Of a stretch of DNA of 32,968 nucleotides, positions 15,713-24,603 are shown piece after piece. Origin of the DNA: Candidatus Heimdallarchaeota archaeon (GTDB taxonomy: Archaea > Asgardarchaeota > Heimdallarchaeia > JABLTI01); the NCBI GenBank assembly GCA_019058165.1, contig JAHLVZ010000001.1, positions 62,412 to 95,379 of the forward strand, written 5' to 3'. The notes under the pieces were generated by a model. That model was not told the origin of the DNA and searched no databases. It worked only from the letters and a program-made list of their open reading frames with translations. Position 1 is the first letter of the stretch. Every line of letters starts with the position of its first letter. A program made the translations under genes and the position numbers.

Positions 15713-18700
15713 ATGAATTACTCTTTTCAGTATCGAAAACGATTAAAGAGAATATCTTTCGTATTTCTGTTTCTAGTTTTCATCCAGAGTAATGCACTTA
15801 TTATTCAAAGTGATTTGACTTTAGTTATTTCACCTGCTGATTCTTCTTTTACTAAACAAGCATCAAATACTACACAAATGTGGCTACCAGAGGTAGATAA
15901 TTTGTATGTTGGTTTTATTGAGTGGTTGCCAGAAGAAGTGCTAGAGGAAAATACTGGATTTATTCGAGATCTAAAAATAGCTATTGATGGGTTTAACAAT
16001 ACACATGTTTTTTGGGTTCAAATAATAGATAGTAACTGGCAGTTACTTGAGAAAATAAAATTTGCAGTCAATAGTACATGGAATGAACATCAAGTTTTAA
16101 GCTATCTTACTGATAGTAATGAAATTTGGATGTTTGATGTTGCAACCTCTAATGATGGGAAAATTCATTTAACATGGGAGAATAACGGACAAATTTTTTA
16201 TCGATATTACGTAAATCCTACTTGGAGTTCAGTATCATTTATTGCTTATGGGAAAAAACCTAAAATCGAGATAAGTATTTCAAATAATCCAGGGGTAATT
16301 TTTACCCAATCTGTAAATATTGAATATACTTATTATATGAGTCATAAATTTGCAGTATATTCAGCTACAGATGATTTATGGGAATATACCGAATTTGGCC
16401 TTTATTGGGAGGGTAGGGATTCCAATCATGACTTTACAACTAATATACAGAATGGAAAAGAATACTTCCAAGGTATTGTGTGTCATTTAAGAAAAACATG
16501 GAATCGTGAGGAGAGTAGATACTATACAAATTTCACTTTAGATTCAGTAAGTAAAGCAAACGATTCAGAGATATTACAAACCATCACTATTGAAGATGAC
16601 CCTTTGCTAGAAAGACCATTTTATTGGAATAGCGAACCAATAATATTAAGCGATAAAGAGAATAAAATGCATGTCATAGTAGATTATTGGGGACTGAATG
16701 GACAAGAAATCTTCTGTTACCAATATAATGGAGGGAATTGGGGATCGCGAATTAAACTCTCTACGACCGCTTCTCCGGATGTTTCAGTTGTTCATAAAAC
16801 AGCTGCAATAGATCCTTCAGGAGGAGTGACGAGTGTATGGACTGAGAGGAGATTCATCAATAGTTCAATTGAAACAGGTATGCTACAAATAAAATCATAC
16901 AAGCCAACATCCGGATGGTCGGAAACAGCTTATTTACAAACCAATCTTACTTATTCTAGAAGTCCATATCTTGAATTTGATGCAGCAGGAGACGCCCATT
17001 TAGTTTGGTGGGAAGATTTTGAAGGAGAAAGAACACTACACTATCGTTTTGGATATGGAGATGGAGACGGAGATGGATTATCAAATAAAGATGAAAAAAT
17101 ATATGGAACTGATCCTGACGATCCTGACACCGATGATGACCAAATGCTGGATGGAGAGGAAATTGCCAATGGTTTTGATCCGCTCAATCCTGATGAGGAC
17201 ACAGATGGAATGTTGGATGGATATGAATTTCATTATGGATTAGATCCATATTCAGATGATTCACTAGGGGATCTAGACAACGATTCTTTATTGAATATTG
17301 AAGAGTTCCTAGCAAACACATATCCAAACGATAATGATTCTGATGATGACTTTGTGAGCGATTATGAGGAGGTGGTTATTTATTTATCAAATCCATTGAA
17401 CACTGATACAGATGGTGATACGTTAGACGATGGTTTAGAGATCAATGATTTAAGTTCTGATCCAAATTCAGGTGATTCCGATAATGATACGATGTCTGAT
17501 GCGTATGAATATCTCTATCGGGATTATTTAGACATTAATGTCAATGATTCTGCATTAGATCCAGATGGAGAAGGCCTAATCAATCTCTACGAATACCAAT
17601 GGAATCTGCATCCCGGACAAGTTGATTATGAGGGCGATGGACTTGATGATTACCAGGAAGTGATGGTGTGGGGAACAAATCCCGTACTATTTGACACAGA
17701 CAAAGATGGTTATATGGATGGGGTGGAAGTTTATGGAATATATGCTCCTACTAATCCTGCAGCTAATGCAACAGGCTATGTTTTTACTAATCCAACATTA
17801 TGGGATACCGATGGTGATTTACTATCTGACAAAACTGATATAACAATAAATTGCAATCCTCTTGACAATGATACAGATGATGATTTAATGTCAGACGGGT
17901 ATGAATACTATATGCAACTGGATCCTCTTAATGCTTCAGATGCTACACTAGATCTCGACGGTGATACCCTGACCAATTACGAAGAGTTCTTACTGTGGAC
18001 TGATCCTAAAAATACCGATACGGATGGAGATAAACTCTGGGATAATGAAGAGCTCGTATATGGATCAGACCCCACCTTTTATGACACTGATGGAGATGGG
18101 CTTAATGATTACGTTGAAATAATCGTTTTATTAACGAATGTTACCAATCCAGATACAGATCTTGATGGGTTGCTAGATGGATTAGAAGTCCATACATACT
18201 ATTCTAATCCTCACATTCAGGACACAGACGGTGACACTATTATTGATGGGGATGAAGTTTATATCTATAACACAAATCCAACAACCATTCACTCAGATGA
18301 TGATCTTCTTGCAGATAACTTAGAAATAATCTTTGGAACTAATCCCAATCAAAAAGATACCGACATAGATGGGATGGATGATTTTTGGGAATGGCAGTAC
18401 GGATTGAATGGAACAATAAATGATTCCAACCTAGATTTTGATAATGATAATGTAATAAATATTGTTGAATATAATAAAGGCTCAAATCCATTACTTGCTG
18501 AAAGCGATGATGATGGGATTATAGACTATGATGAAATCTATATCTACTTCACCCATCCAGGAATGAATGATACAGATGAAGATGGTTTGTCTGACTATGA
18601 GGAATTATTCGTGTATCTAACGATACCTTATGACGCGGATACAGATGATGATGGATTATGGGATGGGTATGAAATTGAGATTGGAACTGATCCTTTGCAT

Positions 18701-18967
18701 GTTGACACAGATAGAGATGGAGTTAGTGATGAACAAGAGTTGGAGGAAGGAACAGATCCTTTGGAACCAAATAGTAATCGTTTGAGAATTACTCTTATCA
18801 CATTTCTTATTGTTTCTAATATAGTACTTGGTTCACTTACTTTGTATTATGGAGTTCCATGGGTGATTTCAAAACGCAAAAAGAATATTGAGCTCTTATG
18901 GATGAAACAGGGTTTGGAAACAAAAGAAAGAGAGTCAAAAAATGAAGAAATGACTAAGAATTCTTAG
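15713..18967 (+). CDS. Giant membrane-anchored surface protein with about 24 thrombospondin-type-3-like Ca2+ repeats
   Basis: 1084 aa. A basic N-terminus and hydrophobic stretch (about residues 14-30) form a signal peptide or anchor. Residues about 40-440 carry spaced 'IHLTW', 'MHVIVDYW' and 'AHLVWWEDF' strands, as in a beta-propeller. From about 447 to 1015 runs an unbroken series of D-x-D-x-D-G-x-x-D-x-x-E motifs ('DTDGDGLNDYVEI', 'DTDLDGLLDGLEV'), I count about 24, each expected to bind Ca2+ as in TSP type-3/dockerin-like loops. A TM helix at about 1024-1050 and a charged cytoplasmic tail end the protein. It should form a long, calcium-stiffened rod on the cell surface. Exact ligand or adhesion target unknown. 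No clear partner gene. Confidence 0.85.
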   Translation: MNYSFQYRKRLKRISFVFLFLVFIQSNALIIQSDLTLVISPADSSFTKQASNTTQMWLPEVDNLYVGFIEWLPEEVLEENTGFIRDLKIAIDGFNNTHVFWVQIIDSNWQLLEKIKFAVNSTWNEHQVLSYLTDSNEIWMFDVATSNDGKIHLTWENNGQIFYRYYVNPTWSSVSFIAYGKKPKIEISISNNPGVIFTQSVNIEYTYYMSHKFAVYSATDDLWEYTEFGLYWEGRDSNHDFTTNIQNGKEYFQGIVCHLRKTWNREESRYYTNFTLDSVSKANDSEILQTITIEDDPLLERPFYWNSEPIILSDKENKMHVIVDYWGLNGQEIFCYQYNGGNWGSRIKLSTTASPDVSVVHKTAAIDPSGGVTSVWTERRFINSSIETGMLQIKSYKPTSGWSETAYLQTNLTYSRSPYLEFDAAGDAHLVWWEDFEGERTLHYRFGYGDGDGDGLSNKDEKIYGTDPDDPDTDDDQMLDGEEIANGFDPLNPDEDTDGMLDGYEFHYGLDPYSDDSLGDLDNDSLLNIEEFLANTYPNDNDSDDDFVSDYEEVVIYLSNPLNTDTDGDTLDDGLEINDLSSDPNSGDSDNDTMSDAYEYLYRDYLDINVNDSALDPDGEGLINLYEYQWNLHPGQVDYEGDGLDDYQEVMVWGTNPVLFDTDKDGYMDGVEVYGIYAPTNPAANATGYVFTNPTLWDTDGDLLSDKTDITINCNPLDNDTDDDLMSDGYEYYMQLDPLNASDATLDLDGDTLTNYEEFLLWTDPKNTDTDGDKLWDNEELVYGSDPTFYDTDGDGLNDYVEIIVLLTNVTNPDTDLDGLLDGLEVHTYYSNPHIQDTDGDTIIDGDEVYIYNTNPTTIHSDDDLLADNLEIIFGTNPNQKDTDIDGMDDFWEWQYGLNGTINDSNLDFDNDNVINIVEYNKGSNPLLAESDDDGIIDYDEIYIYFTHPGMNDTDEDGLSDYEELFVYLTIPYDADTDDDGLWDGYEIEIGTDPLHVDTDRDGVSDEQELEEGTDPLEPNSNRLRITLITFLIVSNIVLGSLTLYYGVPWVISKRKKNIELLWMKQGLETKERESKNEEMTKNS

Positions 18968-19073
18968 CTTATTTTTTAAATTCATAAACTCTCACCTTCA
19001 AATCCTTATGTTTGGAGAAATCTGAAGTGTTGAAATTGTAAAGATATTAATAGCTATTTCATATTATATTATT

Positions 19074-19466
19074 ATGAGAATAATGGATTACTCACGTATA
19101 GTTAGCAAAATCGCTGTTGATAAAGACAGCATCACATTAGGGAAAATAATTAGAATTGATGAACTACTTGGAAAAACAATCAAGAAGTATAAACCATATG
19201 CAATGATTATTGTGAAGAAACGATTTAAAAAGAAGGGTTTAGTCGTTCCGATTGATGTTGAGAGGATAGTTAAAGTGGGAGGACAATATGTTTGGTTTGA
19301 TATTTTAAAAGAAGAATTCGATGAACAAGTGAAAACAGCTAAGACGATACAAACCGTTCGAGAAACCTATACTGGTGATACTGGTTTTCATCGAGTAAAA
19401 GGCAGTCTGGGTTTTGCTTATGAACCCTATCGTTTATCTCGAAAGGGTAAGGAAAGGAAAAAGTAA
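19074..19466 (+). CDS. PRC-barrel-like protein, paralogue 1
   Basis: 130 aa as listed; alignment with the paralogue at 22763-23128 suggests the start may be the ATG at 19083 (MDYSRIVSK), giving 127 aa. Pattern 'LGKIIRIDELLGKTIKKYKPYAMIIV', 'VVPIDVERIVKVGGQYVWFDI' fits the PRC-barrel fold, a small beta-barrel used in RNA-processing and membrane-associated proteins. A basic tail (RKGKERKK) follows. Neither ATG has a Shine-Dalgarno; AT-rich 'TATTATATTATT' lies immediately upstream, so a leaderless mRNA is possible. Role unknown. Confidence 0.65.
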   Translation: MRIMDYSRIVSKIAVDKDSITLGKIIRIDELLGKTIKKYKPYAMIIVKKRFKKKGLVVPIDVERIVKVGGQYVWFDILKEEFDEQVKTAKTIQTVRETYTGDTGFHRVKGSLGFAYEPYRLSRKGKERKK

Positions 19467-19468
19467 AA

Positions 19469-19501
19469 AATCTACAGCTCCATCAATCCTAAATACTCTG
19501 G
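19469..19501 (+). repeat. 3'-flanking short repeat, copy A (after PRC-barrel gene)
   Basis: 'AATCTACAG' followed by CTCCATCAATCCTAAATACT and CTG, starting three bases after the stop codon. It is similar to 21404-21446 behind the S9 peptidase gene, which has a 12-base insertion between the two parts. It could be a processing or termination element. Confidence 0.5.
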
Positions 19502-19596
19502 TACTAACCAAGAAAAAAGGAAAAGACAAAGAGTTCTTAATTATTTATTCTCTTTTTCAAAAAAATATCTATATCTAAAGAGAATATTACTATATT

Positions 19597-21393
19597 ATGA
19601 AAGCTAAGGATTTGATAGAAAAATTATCAGAAATTCCTTTCATTCGCTTACGCAAACAAAGCAAATTCCATGATACAATTGATTTCTTCTGGAATGCAAC
19701 TGGGAAATCTGAACTTTACACTCTTTTCCCGCAGACAAAAGAGATTCGACAAATGACTTCGGGAGAACTGAATAATATTTGGTGTGTTCGCTCTCCGGAT
19801 GATAACCTCATTTATTATGGGAGCGATGTTGGAGGGAACGAGCAATTCGCTGCTTTCCAGCTAGCTCTCTCAACAAAGGAAATTCTCCAATTAAGCTCTT
19901 CATATGAATTCGACGAGTCTCCATCAGATATCTCTCCTGATGGTAAATTCTTACTCCTTCTTTCGAAACGTTCAGGTCAGACCAATCTCTTCAAAATGGA
20001 TTTAGCAACAAAAAAAGTCACTCAATTAACAGATCAAAAGAATCCTTTCTGGGGATACGCTTTATGGTCTGTCAAAGATTGGATATATTATAGTGCTAAT
20101 GATACAGATAATCGAAGAAATTTGGATATCTGGGCTGTTCGAGCAAATGGTAAAGAAAATCATCTTTTATATCGTTTCTCACCAGACTCCCGTGAATGGG
20201 TTCTTGACCTTTCAAAAGATGGGAATTATTTGGTGGTTGATACTAATGGAAAAAAGACAAGGCAAGCAGGTGTTCTCAATCTCACAAAGAACGAGATTAC
20301 TTGGTTTGGGAATGAGCAATATGATGAAAAACCCAAAGCTATAAGTCGAGACAATTCGAAATTACTAACCATCCGTTTCAAAGGTCTTGAGCGAATTCCA
20401 GTAGTGTATGATGTTCAAACTGGAGAAGAGCATATCCTGAATGTTAAAGGAGTAGTAATTGAAGGGACTTTTTGCCTAAATGATAATTATGTCGTCTATG
20501 CTCGAAGTGATCCGAAAACACCAATGAGTTTAGCGTTGTATAATCTTTTAACTGATGAAGAAGAAATTATTTTAAAACCCGAGCTTGGCATTCCAGATGA
20601 GCAGCTGATAAATGGAACAGATATTACATATCCATCTTTCGATGGATTAAAGGTACCTGCAGTTCTCTATAAACCAAAAATAGAGAGAGGAGAAAAAGCT
20701 CCAGCTTTAATGTTTCATCCTGGAGGACCAGGGGGACAATTAAGTCTATTATTCTTACCAATACTACAAATCCTCTCTCAGTTGGGTTTTGTAATCCTAG
20801 GTCCCAGTCCTCGAGGTTCTACGGGTTTTGGCATGGAATATTTGAAAGCAAATGTAAAAGATCTAGGTGGAGGAGATGCTATGGATTATGTGTATGGTAA
20901 GAATTATCTTGAATCTTTACCATATGTTGATTCCAATCGAATTGGCGTTTTTGGTGGGTCCTATGGAGGATATATGACTTATATCCTCATGACAAAATAT
21001 GCTGAATATAATTGGGCAGCTGGAGCAGCTATGTATGGTATCACTCATTGGAAAACAGTCTACGACGAGTTTCCTTTAGATTACAAACAATTCTTTGAAG
21101 GATTGCTTGGGAAGTATAAAGAAAACAAAGAACTCTGGGAGGATCGAAGCCCGTTAAATCATGTGGACAAAGTAAATGCACCAATCCTCATGATTCAAGG
21201 TGTAAATGACCCACGGTGTACTATCAGTCAATCACGATTATTCAAACAGAAATTGCTTGACTTAGGAAAACAAGAAGGAATAGATTTCGAGTATCACGAA
21301 TTCGGAGATGTTGGGCATGGAGGAAGAGAGGTTAGGAAGGCAATAGAAGAGAATAAACTGCTCGTGGATTTCTTTTTACGTAAACTAAAATAA
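19597..21393 (+). CDS. S9-family prolyl oligopeptidase / acylaminoacyl-peptidase-like enzyme
   Basis: 598 aa. N-terminal about 340 residues form a TolB/WD40-like propeller with repeats such as 'SPSDISPDGKFLLLLSKRSG' and 'WSVKDWIYYSAND'. The C-terminal alpha/beta-hydrolase has 'HPGGPGGQ' (oxyanion region), the nucleophile Ser in 'GVFGGSYGGYMTY', an Asp in 'QGVNDPRC' and the His in 'DVGHGGRE', giving a complete triad. It has no signal peptide, so it is probably cytoplasmic and digests short or N-acylated peptides, although related proteins are often annotated only as alpha/beta hydrolases. No Shine-Dalgarno is visible before the ATG. Confidence 0.9.
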   Translation: MKAKDLIEKLSEIPFIRLRKQSKFHDTIDFFWNATGKSELYTLFPQTKEIRQMTSGELNNIWCVRSPDDNLIYYGSDVGGNEQFAAFQLALSTKEILQLSSSYEFDESPSDISPDGKFLLLLSKRSGQTNLFKMDLATKKVTQLTDQKNPFWGYALWSVKDWIYYSANDTDNRRNLDIWAVRANGKENHLLYRFSPDSREWVLDLSKDGNYLVVDTNGKKTRQAGVLNLTKNEITWFGNEQYDEKPKAISRDNSKLLTIRFKGLERIPVVYDVQTGEEHILNVKGVVIEGTFCLNDNYVVYARSDPKTPMSLALYNLLTDEEEIILKPELGIPDEQLINGTDITYPSFDGLKVPAVLYKPKIERGEKAPALMFHPGGPGGQLSLLFLPILQILSQLGFVILGPSPRGSTGFGMEYLKANVKDLGGGDAMDYVYGKNYLESLPYVDSNRIGVFGGSYGGYMTYILMTKYAEYNWAAGAAMYGITHWKTVYDEFPLDYKQFFEGLLGKYKENKELWEDRSPLNHVDKVNAPILMIQGVNDPRCTISQSRLFKQKLLDLGKQEGIDFEYHEFGDVGHGGREVRKAIEENKLLVDFFLRKLK

Positions 21394-21403
21394 CAACTAA
21401 ATG

Positions 21404-21446
21404 AATCTACAGCAATCTAAGTCTCCGTCAATCCTAAAAACTCCGT
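21404..21446 (+). repeat. 3'-flanking short repeat, copy B (after S9 peptidase gene)
   Basis: 'AATCTACAGC', then a 12-base insertion and CTCCGTCAATCCTAAAAACT, beginning ten bases after the S9 stop codon. It corresponds to copy A at 19469-19501; the shared 23-base part differs at three positions. Confidence 0.5.
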
Positions 21447-21512
21447 AGACATAGGATAAAAAAAATAATTTTAAAACGTGAGGATAGAAGAAAGCAATGA
21501 AATCTATATTAC

Positions 21513-22106
21513 CTATTTTTTAAGATGATTCTTCTTCTGAGAGTATTTATACACAGTAGCTACAATTATACTTGTTAGAAATACCAAACCAAAACCAATA
21601 GATGGTAATGCCTGCCTGATATTTAGCACATTTGTTGTAAAAGTAATTGTGGCATTTGAATCAACAGTAGGAACCGTACAATAATACCAAATAGCCAGAG
21701 CAAGTGGTCTAGTAGAAGTGCTAAAAGTATGAGTATTGAAAAACGATTCGCCTGGATCAAGTACAAATGCTTCTTCTAAGGTAGGAGTCCAACTATATAC
21801 ATAATCAGTTTCTGTTTCAGGTATTAATGAAAACAAAACACTTGAGTTGGAATTTACAGCTACTGAAAAACTAAATGAAATTACACCTTTATTAAAAGCA
21901 TATGATGTGTTTAGGACTACACCTTGATTCCAAGATATAACAACAGTTTCTTCATAATAAGAAGAAACCGTTGGAGAATGTACTATTCCTAAATTAATAT
22001 TATTCAATGAAAAAACAAGAAGAATCACAAGAAATAAAATACTTTTCCTGGAATACATCCAATTTCGAGTAAATTGATTCTTCTTAATCATTTGGGAACC
22101 CTTCAT
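21513..22106 (-). CDS. Signal-anchored extracytoplasmic beta protein with C-terminal TM, module A gene 2
   Basis: 197 aa as listed; comparison with the paralogue at 26323-26880 suggests the start may be the ATG for MIKKNQF, five codons later. N-terminal hydrophobic segment (about 23-43), then about 125 residues rich in beta-strand and Asn-linked-glycosylation-like N-x-S/T sites, then a TM helix and a basic tail. Shared with the paralogue: 'YEETV', 'WNQGVVLNTS', 'NSNSSVLF', 'LDPGESF' and 'NATITFTTNVLN'. Family not recognised. It lies 42 bp behind its partner gene, so the pair is probably an operon. Confidence 0.65.
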   Translation of the reverse strand: MKGSQMIKKNQFTRNWMYSRKSILFLVILLVFSLNNINLGIVHSPTVSSYYEETVVISWNQGVVLNTSYAFNKGVISFSFSVAVNSNSSVLFSLIPETETDYVYSWTPTLEEAFVLDPGESFFNTHTFSTSTRPLALAIWYYCTVPTVDSNATITFTTNVLNIRQALPSIGFGLVFLTSIIVATVYKYSQKKNHLKK

Positions 22107-22148
22107 TCTTAAAGGATCATTGAATGCTTTTGAGTTAATATGGAATTA

Positions 22149-22658
22149 TTATGTCGATTCGAAATAGAAAGTGAGCCATTGATTACCATAGCGATAATCG
22201 ATGAGAACAGACAAGCCATAATTCATCTCTGCGAGTATATCTTTTTGGAGCATGAATGTTCTTATGATATGAGCACCCCAAGCATACTCCTGCTTAACCA
22301 TCATGGATTGATAGCGTACTTCTCTATCAAGAGAGTGCAAATGTATTTTCTCAATATTAACAATTCCATCTACTGTTTCCATAATCAAGGTAAGCTGGTC
22401 TTCCTCTAGATTATCAGTGTAAGTCGTAATGGTAAGTAATTCGATTGTTCCAGGGTACTGTGCTCTACGAGCAAGTGGAATATAAACAGAGGGAACAGTA
22501 ATACTAACTAAAATAAATACAGCGAGAATACTAATGGTTAGTTTCTTTCGAAAACCTTTCCCTTTAGGTTTCAGCTTTTCTGATCGATCTATTGCTTTTC
22601 GCTTTCTATCACTTAATACTTCAGAACCACAAACTTGACAATACTGGTTTCTCGTCAA
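22149..22658 (-). CDS. CxxC-containing single-TM protein, module A gene 1
   Basis: About 169 aa. The ORF track starts at a GTG (22667), but alignment with the ATG-started paralogue (MTRKKHCHVCGSE) makes the TTG at 22658 the start (MTRNQYCQVCGSE), with GGGTGGG five bases upstream. The N-terminal cytoplasmic part has a single CxxC followed by 'GSE' and a lysine-rich stretch, then a TM at about 40-60 and a roughly 105-residue extracytoplasmic beta domain ending 'GNQWLTFYFEST'. One CxxC per chain is half a zinc site, so zinc might be shared between two chains (inference). Function unknown; it precedes its partner in a probable operon. Confidence 0.65.
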   Translation of the reverse strand: MTRNQYCQVCGSEVLSDRKRKAIDRSEKLKPKGKGFRKKLTISILAVFILVSITVPSVYIPLARRAQYPGTIELLTITTYTDNLEEDQLTLIMETVDGIVNIEKIHLHSLDREVRYQSMMVKQEYAWGAHIIRTFMLQKDILAEMNYGLSVLIDYRYGNQWLTFYFEST

Positions 22659-22662
22659 AATA

Positions 22663-22669
22663 CCCACCC
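22663..22669 (-). promoter_or_regulatory. Shine-Dalgarno in shared leader, module A gene 1
   Basis: On the minus strand GGGTGGG sits just before the TTG start, preceded by TATATTGGTACAA. The same leader layout is found before the genes at 26880, 27491 and 26187. Confidence 0.6.
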
Positions 22670-22762
22670 TTGTACCAATATACTAGCTCTTTTCTACTAT
22701 AAAACTAGCTAAATTAAAAGAAGGATTCCATAAAAAAGTGGATAAAACAAAGAATTCACTAT

Positions 22763-23128
22763 TTATTTCTTCTTCTTACGAGGTTTTGGTCTATAGTCAG
22801 ATCCTCCTCCTGCGGTAACCCAAGAAGTTGGCACATGATCGTCAAATGTTTCACGTTCTTTTCTTAAAACCTCTATTCGTTTTATCTCTACCTCAAAATC
22901 TTCCTTGGAAATATCAAACAACACATGACTTTCTTGCTCCTTAATCACTTTTTCAAGATCAATTGGGACAAAGATTTTTCTTCGTAAAAACCGATTCACT
23001 TGAACAATAGCATATGGTTTATATTTTTTTATCGTTTTTCCTATCAAGTCTTCTATTCGAATTATTTTACCAAGTTTTTCTCCATTCTTACACATTGCAT
23101 TTTTTGAAATGAAATTTATATAATTCAA
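22763..23128 (-). CDS. PRC-barrel-like protein, paralogue 2
   Basis: About 121 aa from the TTG at 23128 (MNYINFISKNAMCKNG). The GTG at 23137 in the ORF track overlaps the strong Shine-Dalgarno GGAGGGGTG, which has a five-base spacer to this TTG, and the TTG also aligns with the start of paralogue 1. Shared segments: 'LGKIIRIEDLIGKTIKKYKPYAI' and 'FVPIDLEKVI'. The tail is basic (RPKPRKKKK). It stands about 3.3 kb from paralogue 1 on the opposite strand, next to duplicated module A. Role unknown. Confidence 0.65.
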   Translation of the reverse strand: MNYINFISKNAMCKNGEKLGKIIRIEDLIGKTIKKYKPYAIVQVNRFLRRKIFVPIDLEKVIKEQESHVLFDISKEDFEVEIKRIEVLRKERETFDDHVPTSWVTAGGGSDYRPKPRKKKK

Positions 23129-23203
23129 ATTATACACCCCTCCTTTTTTAGTGACAAATATCCTGAAATAATATTCAATAAGGACAATTAATAATAATCA
23201 TCT

Positions 23204-24391
23204 CTATCCACTTTTCTTCTTCCACAGAATTAGAATCGAAGCTCCAACCACTACTACTGGTAATCCAATACCAAGTCCTAAACCCAGATTCAGTCCTACA
23301 GAATTCTCAAAGTATGTGTAGGTTCTGATGGTATCACTAATGGATAAGAACAAGTGGGTTTCTGTTACTGTTAGTCGATCAAATATTTGGTCTCCGGTGT
23401 CTATCCCAGCAATCCTTTTCACTTTGTGAGGGTTGCTTATGTCGAAAATACTGAGGTTTCTTCCACCAGCGAATAATCGATCGCCCACAATATCTATGTC
23501 ATGAATAATTCCTTCAACAGCTAAGTTCTTTTCAGGAAAGTCGTAATCCCAACAAATTATTGGATTAAAAGGATCTGCGCAGTCATAGACTTGAATCCCA
23601 GATTCCAAAAAGGTATTTATGACATAGTTCCCGTACACCCCACTACTAACAGAGGTGTTTTTTGTACTTTGAATTTCTCCATATAATAAAGGATGAACTG
23701 GATCCGCTATATTATAGATTTTTACACCATTCCCCACCAAGTACAAGAAGTCATTAATGACATGCATTCCCCCACCAGACGACGGAACAAACGCCACTTG
23801 CTCAGGTGACGACTGATTACTGCAATTAAAGATTAGCAAATCGTCTGAGCTAACATAGGCATAATTTTTGTATCCAATTATCTGTCTTGGACTCTCAACC
23901 ATATTTGGTATACTTAACTTAGAAGAATTTCCTAATAGAACAGGATTTGTTAAGTCAGTCATATTTACAAGTGCTACTAAAAATCTTTCCACACACAAAA
24001 CCGACCTCTCTACGAGTAAATAAGCAATGTTCTCACTAATATTGAAATCTTTAATCTACCAAGTAGAATTTAAGACATACCTTCCAACAACAACAGGACT
24101 CTCAGGTTGGTGAACATCTATAATCTGTACTATGTTCCTATATCCCGGATCTTGAGAGTTATTCGCTACCCAGAGATAAAGATACCCGTCCTGTTCACAA
24201 AGAACATAACCACTCTCCCATGCTTCTTGTAGGAAAGGAGTATCTACTTCGTCTATGAGGTAAAATCCCTCGCCCATAATAGTGGCATTATTCATTGAAA
24301 CGATAAGTAAGATAGAACATATAAAAAGCAACTTCAGCAGTGAAGAGACTGAATCCCTTCTAACTTTGCTTCTATTTTCATTTCTTTTCAT
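23204..24391 (-). pseudogene. LVIVD-repeat beta-propeller surface protein interrupted by one in-frame amber codon
   Basis: Two ORF-track entries (24433-24056 and 23998-23204) are the same reading frame: exactly 19 sense codons lie between the TAG at 24056-24058 and the second listed start, with no other stop. The joined protein is about 395 codons. It starts at the ATG at 24391 (MKRNENRSK), which has GGTGAT-GGGAG upstream, has a signal-like segment at about 17-32, LVIVD-type blades ('QIIDVHQPESPVVVG', 'IYNIADPVHPLLYG', 'IFDISNPHKVKRI') and a C-terminal TM with a KKKSG tail. The sense codons after TAG still read like a blade ('KDFNISENIAYLLVE'). Nonsense mutation, sequencing error or readthrough cannot be told apart here. 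Confidence 0.8.
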
Positions 24392-24393
24392 AA

Positions 24394-24404
24394 CTCCCAT
24401 CACC
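24394..24404 (-). promoter_or_regulatory. Strong Shine-Dalgarno of the interrupted LVIVD gene
   Basis: GGTGATGGGAG on the minus strand lies just before the ATG at 24391 and decides that start against three further upstream methionines in the ORF track. A TATA-like CCTATATAG lies about 45 bases upstream of the start. Confidence 0.6.
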
Positions 24405-24467
24405 ATTAACAAGCTAAGTAATATTATTAACACTATATAGGGTGTTTACCTTATTCTATTTTTCTAA

Positions 24468-24492
24468 TACTTTACAACCAAGACAAAGAATT
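24468..24492 (+). repeat. 25-bp interspersed direct repeat, copy 1
   Basis: TA + CTTTACAACCAAGACAAAG + AATT. Between the SBBP gene and the interrupted LVIVD gene, upstream of the latter. Its left flank is homologous to that of copy 6. Confidence 0.9.
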
Positions 24493-24603
24493 TTTCAGCA
24501 AAAGAGATCTCATTAACCGCAACAAGTTATTTGTGTATGTTAGATGAGTCTTTACCTAATTTCAAACAGGATTTTCCCCATTTTAAAACTAAAAAAAGTA
24601 AAG

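Noticed and set aside
19501-19537. Seventh, degenerate copy of the 25-bp repeat (AACCAAG ... AAGACAAAGAGTTCTT)
   Set aside because: The two halves are separated by inserted A/G-rich bases; possible relic, but in such AT-rich DNA it may be chance.
22140-22409. 89-aa plus-strand ORF opposite module A gene 1
   Set aside because: Antisense of a gene whose frame is conserved in a paralogue.
22741-22757. Partial repeat ACAAAGAATTC next to the PRC-barrel gene
   Set aside because: Only 11 bases match; not significant in AT-rich sequence.
24056-24058. Pyrrolysine codon in the LVIVD gene
   Set aside because: TAG ends ordinary genes here, the protein is not a methylamine methyltransferase, and no Pyl machinery is in the window; kept only as a remote option.
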